Shown: positions 59,351 to 64,000 of the stretch, piece by piece | Position numbering within the stretch: the first letter of the stretch is position 1 | Layout of the letters: every line of letters starts with the position of its first letter | Assembly (NCBI RefSeq): GCF_039388985.1 | Contig: NZ_CP135021.1 | Coordinates: 564,871-628,870 of the forward strand | Source: Buchnera aphidicola (Aphis aurantii) | GTDB taxonomy: Bacteria; Pseudomonadota; Gammaproteobacteria; Enterobacterales; Enterobacteriaceae | Reading direction: 5' to 3' | DNA length: 64,000 nucleotides | Position numbers and translations under genes: made by a program | The notes under the pieces: generated by a model | Told to the model about the DNA's origin: nothing | The model's input: the letters and a program-made list of their open reading frames with translations, nothing else | Databases searched by the model: none

Positions 59351-61174
59351 ATGATTTTTTTGAAAAAAAAATTTGATAAAAAATTAATTTTAGGTATTGA
59401 CTTTGGAACGACTTATTCTCTTGTTTCTACTATAGATCAAAATCGTGCTTTATTATTAACTGATGATAAAAAACGTTATTTAATACCATCTGTTGTAAAT
59501 TGCAGAAAAAATAATTTTTTAGTTGGTTGGGAAGCTGAAAAAAAAATACTGAAAGATCCTATGAATACAATTATTTCAGTAAAACGTTTAATCGGTCGAT
59601 CTATTGATTTTATTAAAAAAGAATTTCCAGTTTTACCTTATGTTTTGGAGAAAAGTAAAAATCAAGATATTTTATTTCATACTCAATCAGGAAAAGTTTC
59701 GTCTATTGAAATTGTTGGTGAAATATTAAAATATCTTAAAAAAAGAGCTTGCTCTTTATACAAAATCAAAACAGACTCAACTGTCATAACTGTTCCGGCA
59801 TATTTTAATAATATTCAGCGTTCTTTAATAAAAAAATCTGCTATTTCTGCAGGAATCAATTTAATTAGATTATTAAATGAACCTACATCTGCTGCTATGG
59901 CATATGGTTTAGAACAAAATACACAAGGTATTGTTGTAATTTACGATCTTGGAGGTGGTACTTTTGATGTTTCTATATTAAAATTAAATAAAGGATTATT
60001 CGAAGTATTGGCGACAAGTGGTGATTCTAATCTGGGTGGTGATGATTTCGATGTTCTTTTAGCAAACTATATTTATAAAAAATCTAACTTGTTATATGAT
60101 AATAATGAATCTTTTTATAATTTATTATTAAAAACAGCAAAGAAAGCGAAAATAAAATTAACTTATTATAATTCAGTAGAAGTTACTTTATTAGAATGGA
60201 AAGGAGTAATTACTCGTAATGAGTTTGATATAATTATTAAACATTTAATCGAAAAAACTTTATTAATTTGTACAAAAATATGCAAAGAAATAGAATTAAA
60301 TATAAAAGATATTAAAGAAATTATTATGGTAGGAGGTTCTACGCGAGTTCCATTAGTATACAATGAAGTTAAAAAATTTTTTAAAACTAATCCATTAATT
60401 TCAATTAATCCAGATCAAGTAGTGGCAATGGGAGCTGCATTGCAATGTAATATGCTGATATGTAACTCTATGCAACATCGAACAATATTATTAGATGTAA
60501 TACCGCTTTCATTAGGAGTTGAGGTGATAGGTGGATTTGTCGAAAAAATTATTTTTCGTAATAGTCATATACCGATTTCTAAAACAAAAGAATTTACAAC
60601 TTCAAAAGATAATCAAACAGGAATTGTTATTCATGTGTTACAAGGAGAAAGAGAGCTTGCAAAACATTGTATTTCTCTTTCTCGATTTGTTTTAAAAAAT
60701 ATTTCTCTTGGTAAAGCAGGTACAGTTAGAATTTTAGTGACATTTCAAATTGATACTGATGGTTTGATCAGTATCACTGCACTTGAAAAAAACAGTAAAA
60801 AATCTAAAACAATTCAAATTGATAATTCTTTATCTAAGTATAAAAATATTTCTGAAATTATTAAAGATCATAAGAATAATATTAAAAATGATTATTATTT
60901 AAGAATTAAAGAAGAAAAAAAAATTGAATCCAAAAATATTTTAGATTTATTAAATAACGCTTTAAAAAAAGATCAAAATTTAATCAATAAAAACGAATTA
61001 AAAAAAATTAAAGAAAATCAAATAGAACTTCAAAAATCCATCGATGAAGATGATTTTTATTCTATTAAATTAAATTTAAAAAAATTAAACGAATCAACTC
61101 AAACATTTTTTTCATTACGGTTAAAAAATGAAATTAATAGTATTTTAACTAATAAAACAGATGATACTAAATAA
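59351..61174 (+). CDS. hscA: Hsp70-type chaperone HscA
   Basis: HscA is the specialised Hsp70 that releases Fe-S clusters from IscU. I prefer the ATG at 59351 ([11 protein letters not shown]), with AGGA ten bases before it; a TTG at 59327 would add eight residues. 607 residues (616 in E. coli). The ATPase domain has [41 protein letters not shown] and [12 protein letters not shown]; the substrate domain (about 385-500) contains [16 protein letters not shown] and [13 protein letters not shown]. The stop overlaps the fdx start by one base. Confidence 0.96.
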   Translation: MIFLKKKFDKKLILGIDFGTTYSLVSTIDQNRALLLTDDKKRYLIPSVVNCRKNNFLVGWEAEKKILKDPMNTIISVKRLIGRSIDFIKKEFPVLPYVLEKSKNQDILFHTQSGKVSSIEIVGEILKYLKKRACSLYKIKTDSTVITVPAYFNNIQRSLIKKSAISAGINLIRLLNEPTSAAMAYGLEQNTQGIVVIYDLGGGTFDVSILKLNKGLFEVLATSGDSNLGGDDFDVLLANYIYKKSNLLYDNNESFYNLLLKTAKKAKIKLTYYNSVEVTLLEWKGVITRNEFDIIIKHLIEKTLLICTKICKEIELNIKDIKEIIMVGGSTRVPLVYNEVKKFFKTNPLISINPDQVVAMGAALQCNMLICNSMQHRTILLDVIPLSLGVEVIGGFVEKIIFRNSHIPISKTKEFTTSKDNQTGIVIHVLQGERELAKHCISLSRFVLKNISLGKAGTVRILVTFQIDTDGLISITALEKNSKKSKTIQIDNSLSKYKNISEIIKDHKNNIKNDYYLRIKEEKKIESKNILDLLNNALKKDQNLINKNELKKIKENQIELQKSIDEDDFYSIKLNLKKLNESTQTFFSLRLKNEINSILTNKTDDTK

Positions 61175-61509
61175 TGCCTAAAATTTTTTTTCTACCTCAT
61201 AAGTTCATATTACCCAAAGGTGCTATTTGTGAATGTAAAAAAGGTGAAACTATCTTAAACGTCGCACTATTAAATAATATTAAAATAGAACATGCATGTG
61301 AAAAATCATGTGCTTGCAGCACTTGTCATTGTATCATACGAAAAGGGTTTCTTTCTCTTTCAGGGTGGAGTGAACAAGAAGAAGATGTTTTAGATAAAGC
61401 ATGGGGTCTTGAATCCACCAGTCGATTAAGTTGTCAAGCAATTGTTGGAGATATTGATATCGAGGTGGAAATTCCTTTGTATAATACTAATCATATTACT
61501 GAAAATTAG
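61174..61509 (+). CDS. fdx: [2Fe-2S] ferredoxin of the Isc system
   Basis: Fdx supplies electrons for Fe-S assembly. The 111 residues equal E. coli. The cluster cysteines are in [15 protein letters not shown] and in [22 protein letters not shown] and the start [11 protein letters not shown] are conserved. The ATG overlaps the hscA stop (TAATG), so translation is coupled. iscX is missing downstream; instead the stop codon overlaps that of der on the opposite strand by four bases. Confidence 0.97.
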   Translation: MPKIFFLPHKFILPKGAICECKKGETILNVALLNNIKIEHACEKSCACSTCHCIIRKGFLSLSGWSEQEEDVLDKAWGLESTSRLSCQAIVGDIDIEVEIPLYNTNHITEN

Positions 61510-62879
61510 TTTAGTTTTTGAATATATGGATTTATTGTATCTTTAAATTTGATTTCAATTGGTATACCTTCAATTTGAAGGGATTCATAAAAAAAATTTT
61601 CTAAATATCTTGTATAAGTTATTGGCAAATATTTTGTTTGATTACCATGTATAATAATTTTAATTGGAATGGAACTTCCTAGATGCACATATTTTAATTT
61701 TATTCGACGTTTATTAATTATTGGAGGTTGGTGTTTTTGTATTGCTTCTTTCATTATTTTCATAAGCTTTGAGGTGTTTATTTGTTTTTTAGTCGATTGA
61801 TGAACATGTTTAATTAATTTAAATATTTCAAAAATTTTTTGGCTTTTTAGTGCTGATATAAAATGTATTTTTGCAAAAAAATAGTTTTTTAATTGATAAT
61901 TTATTAATTTTTTAAATTTTATTTTTTCTATAACATTTAATAAATCCCATTTGTTAATTATGATAATTAATGGTTTTCCAAAATTTTTAATTTTATTTAT
62001 TAATAATAAATTTTGATTACATATTTTTTTTTGTTCATCTTTTGCATCTATAATAAGTAATGTTATATCTGTTTTTTCAATTGTTTCTAAAGTTTTAATA
62101 ACAGATATTTGTTCTATTTTGTTTTTTTTTCTTTTCTTTTTTGATGTTCCTGAAGTATCGATTAAAATATAATTTTTATTATTATATTTTATAGGTACAG
62201 ATATAGCATCTAGTGTTGTACCTGGTGTATTGGAAGTAATAATTCGATTTTGCATTACAAGCGAATTAATTAATGTTGATTTACCAACATTAGGTTTTCC
62301 TATACATGCAATTTTAATTGGGATATTTTTTATTTCTTCTTGTTTATCTATCGTTTTTTTTAGCTTTATTTTTTGAAATTTAGATTCTATCCAAGGAATT
62401 AAATATTCATTAATAAAATTATTTATTCCTTGGTTATGGCTTGCAGATATTTTGATATTGTTTTTAATTCCCAAGGAATAAAATTCGTTTAATTTTTCAT
62501 TTTTTTTAATTCCGTCTATTTTATTAATTATTAAAAAAAAATCTTTTTCATGTTTTTTTATTGTCTTTAATATTTCATATTCTTCTGGAAGAAGTCCTTC
62601 TCGAGCATTGACCATAAATAAAATTAAATCTGCTTCATTCATGGCCATTAATGTTTGTTTATGAGCTTGTTTTTGAATTTTTTTTAATTCAAAATCAAAA
62701 CCTGATGTATCTGTTAAAATAAATTTTTTATTTTTTTCTAAATAACACAGTCCGTAATTTCTATCTCTTGTAAGTCCTGAAAAACTTGAAACAAGAGCAT
62801 TTCTTTTTTTGGTTAATATGTTAAAAAAAGTAGATTTTCCTACATTAGTACGGCCGATTAAAGCAATAATAGGTAACAT
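61506..62879 (-). CDS. der: ribosome biogenesis GTPase Der (EngA)
   Basis: Der is an essential GTPase with two consecutive G domains that matures the 50S subunit. The 457 residues (490 in E. coli) show P-loops in [14 protein letters not shown] near residue 7 and [14 protein letters not shown] near 190, G3 motifs DTSGF and DTSGTS, G4 NKID and NKWD, and the C-terminal KH-like domain ending near PYIQKLN. The linker between the G domains and the C-terminal tail are shortened. It follows yfgM by 47 bases; bamB, which separates them in E. coli, is missing. Confidence 0.96.
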   Translation of the reverse strand: MLPIIALIGRTNVGKSTFFNILTKKRNALVSSFSGLTRDRNYGLCYLEKNKKFILTDTSGFDFELKKIQKQAHKQTLMAMNEADLILFMVNAREGLLPEEYEILKTIKKHEKDFFLIINKIDGIKKNEKLNEFYSLGIKNNIKISASHNQGINNFINEYLIPWIESKFQKIKLKKTIDKQEEIKNIPIKIACIGKPNVGKSTLINSLVMQNRIITSNTPGTTLDAISVPIKYNNKNYILIDTSGTSKKKRKKNKIEQISVIKTLETIEKTDITLLIIDAKDEQKKICNQNLLLINKIKNFGKPLIIIINKWDLLNVIEKIKFKKLINYQLKNYFFAKIHFISALKSQKIFEIFKLIKHVHQSTKKQINTSKLMKIMKEAIQKHQPPIINKRRIKLKYVHLGSSIPIKIIIHGNQTKYLPITYTRYLENFFYESLQIEGIPIEIKFKDTINPYIQKLN

Positions 62880-62926
62880 TTTTATATACTCTTTTTTTTA
62901 TAAAGATTGTTTATTTTTTATATGAA

Positions 62927-63532
62927 TTATTGATTTTGAGCTTCATTTATTTTTATGTTAATTATCTCTTTAGATATTTTAGATTTTTCAAAATATTTAC
63001 TTTTTTCCCAAGCTTGAATAGCTAATTTTATATTTCCATTTTTCATAAAAATATCTCCTTTAATATTTTCAACTATGTTCGTCCAAGAATCATCTTTAAT
63101 TTCTTCGATAATTTTCATTGCATCTTTATTTTGATTTTGTTGTATTTTTATTTGTGACATTCTCAATCTTAAAATATTTTTTAAATTTTCTTCTTTTGTG
63201 TATTTTAAGCTGTTTTCTAATTGAATAAATGCTTTTTCTAAATTATTTTTTAAAATATATTGTTTTGATAGCGATAAAGAAATTAAAGTACCATAAATAT
63301 TTTTGTTTTCTATTATAAATTTTTCTATTTTTTTAAAATCTAAATTCTTTCTTGCATGTATTTCTTTTAATATTTCTTGATAATTATTTTTATATGAATT
63401 TTGTATATTATTTTTTGGTTTGATCTTAAAAAATAGGATTATCAAAACAAAAATTAAAATAACTATAATTAAAAAAAATTTTTTTTTTGAAAAAAATGGT
63501 TTTTTAATATGATTGTGTTGTGTTAAATGCAT
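62927..63532 (-). CDS. yfgM: YfgM family membrane-anchored periplasmic protein
   Basis: YfgM is anchored in the inner membrane and works with PpiD at the Sec translocon as a periplasmic chaperone. The 201 residues (206 in E. coli) begin with a basic cytoplasmic stretch, a membrane segment at about 18-38 and TPR-like helices behind it (for example GTLISLSLSKQYI and DSWTNIVENIKGDIFMKNG, typical of the family). The sequence is divergent, with high Lys and Asn, but position directly before der supports the call. Upstream is the oriC-like region. Confidence 0.85.
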   Translation of the reverse strand: MHLTQHNHIKKPFFSKKKFFLIIVILIFVLIILFFKIKPKNNIQNSYKNNYQEILKEIHARKNLDFKKIEKFIIENKNIYGTLISLSLSKQYILKNNLEKAFIQLENSLKYTKEENLKNILRLRMSQIKIQQNQNKDAMKIIEEIKDDSWTNIVENIKGDIFMKNGNIKLAIQAWEKSKYFEKSKISKEIINIKINEAQNQ

Positions 63533-64000
63533 TTTTTTTTCCTTCTATTGAAAACAAAACAACTCTTAGTAAACCTTTATTAAGTTTAATCTTTTTAAGA
63601 TTAAAAAGATATTTTTAAAATTTTTTTTTATTAATGAATGCAATATTAATTTTAAAAAAAATAGTAAAAAAAATTTTTTTTTGACATAAAACCATTTTTT
63701 TACAAGTTATTCATATATTAAACACTAATTGTACACAACTAGTTAACAACAGAAGTTCTTTTATTATCAATGCTAAAGATGACTTATCCACAGATTTCTT
63801 ATTTACTAATAATAATAATATATATTATTTTATTTATATTTTATTTAAAAACATAAAAATAAAAACCTAAATATAAAATATAAAAACAAACATAAAAATC
63901 TATCTTTAACATTAAAGTCTTATTTTTAATATTTACATATGTTATCTTGATTAAAATATTAATAATGTATAAAATAATTTCAATGTCTTAAGGTATTATT
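63533..64000. other. oriC: origin of replication region (oriC-like)
   Basis: The last 468 bases hold no gene. A perfect DnaA box TTATCCACA lies at 63784-63792 and a near-perfect one, TTGTACACA, at 63729-63737; TTATTCATA at 63707 is a weaker candidate. The sequence around the second box (ACACAACT, then AACAACAG and GTTCTTT) resembles the R2 region of E. coli oriC. From 63794 to the end the DNA is almost pure A/T and could be the unwinding element. In known Buchnera chromosomes the origin lies next to mnmG (gidA), which would be expected just beyond base 64000. Confidence 0.8.

Noticed and set aside
1..64000. CRISPR arrays, insertion sequences, prophage or toxin-antitoxin loci
   Set aside because: No repeated spacer-like array, transposase, integrase or small two-gene module was found; all long frames except the gene at 40584-42109 match core enterobacterial genes.

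Overview
The window is a stretch of the chromosome of a Buchnera aphidicola-type aphid endosymbiont. The evidence is a very AT-rich sequence, almost no genes outside the core enterobacterial set, gammaproteobacterial proteins collinear with E. coli but in shortened operons, long A-tracts, eroded spacers of about 1 kb, and retained branched-chain amino acid (ilvC, ilvD), lysine (dapF), biotin (bioH) and glutathione (gshB) genes. No insertion sequence, phage, CRISPR array or rRNA operon is visible. The right end carries a recognisable oriC-like region with DnaA boxes.

Layout: 1-3 kb holds prfC-deoB-deoD (minus; deoD cut by the window edge), then a 1 kb eroded spacer. 4-14.6 kb holds nfuA, bioH, ssb, a second spacer, then dnaB-gshB-ruvX-yggS-hemW, trmB (minus), mutY-yggX-murI. 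14.5-26.7 kb holds sbcB, tRNA-Asn, tRNA-Ile(CAU), pyrE, dut, cysQ, rpsF-rpsR-rplI, rnr, purA, hflK-hflC and miaA. A 1.4 kb gene-less spacer follows where mutL, hfq and hflX would be expected. 28-38 kb holds mtlA-mtlD, pgi, orn, tRNA-Gly, amiB, rpmE, a truncated ftsN, hslVU and ibpA. 38-49 kb holds fpr, epmA, coaD, an unrecognised 508-residue gene, rsmJ, pitA, ynfM, dapF, cyaY and hemCD. 49-57 kb holds tRNA-Arg/His/Pro, rho, trxA, rep, ilvC, ilvD and tRNA-Trp. 57-63.5 kb holds iscS-iscU-hscB-hscA-fdx, der and yfgM. The last ~470 bases are the oriC-like region.

The main discovery-type signal is that five otherwise conserved genes (pyrE, orn, amiB, hemD and the unrecognised gene at 40584-42109) are each interrupted only by a one-base frameshift inside an A-tract of 9 or 11 (T-tract on the plus strand for the minus-strand gene), while the sequence on both sides stays open and, for the four recognisable genes, well conserved. 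Orn, essential in E. coli, would lose two catalytic residues without correction. This fits transcriptional slippage on A-tracts that restores the frame in part of the mRNA, a mechanism reported for insect endosymbionts; homopolymer sequencing error is the main alternative. Other points of interest: the unrecognised 508-residue protein; an FtsN reduced to its membrane anchor and juxtamembrane motif; a thioredoxin with CNPC instead of CGPC; a strong hairpin between ibpA and fpr; an RNase R without its basic tail; and an isc operon without iscR and iscA.

Functionally the genes cover replication and repair (dnaB, ssb, rep, mutY, sbcB, oriC), translation, proteostasis (HslVU, IbpA, HflKC), Fe-S assembly (Isc, NfuA, CyaY), mannitol uptake feeding glycolysis (mtlA, mtlD, pgi), a remnant tetrapyrrole branch (hemC, hemD) that probably serves siroheme for sulfate assimilation (with cysQ), and amino acid supply to the host.
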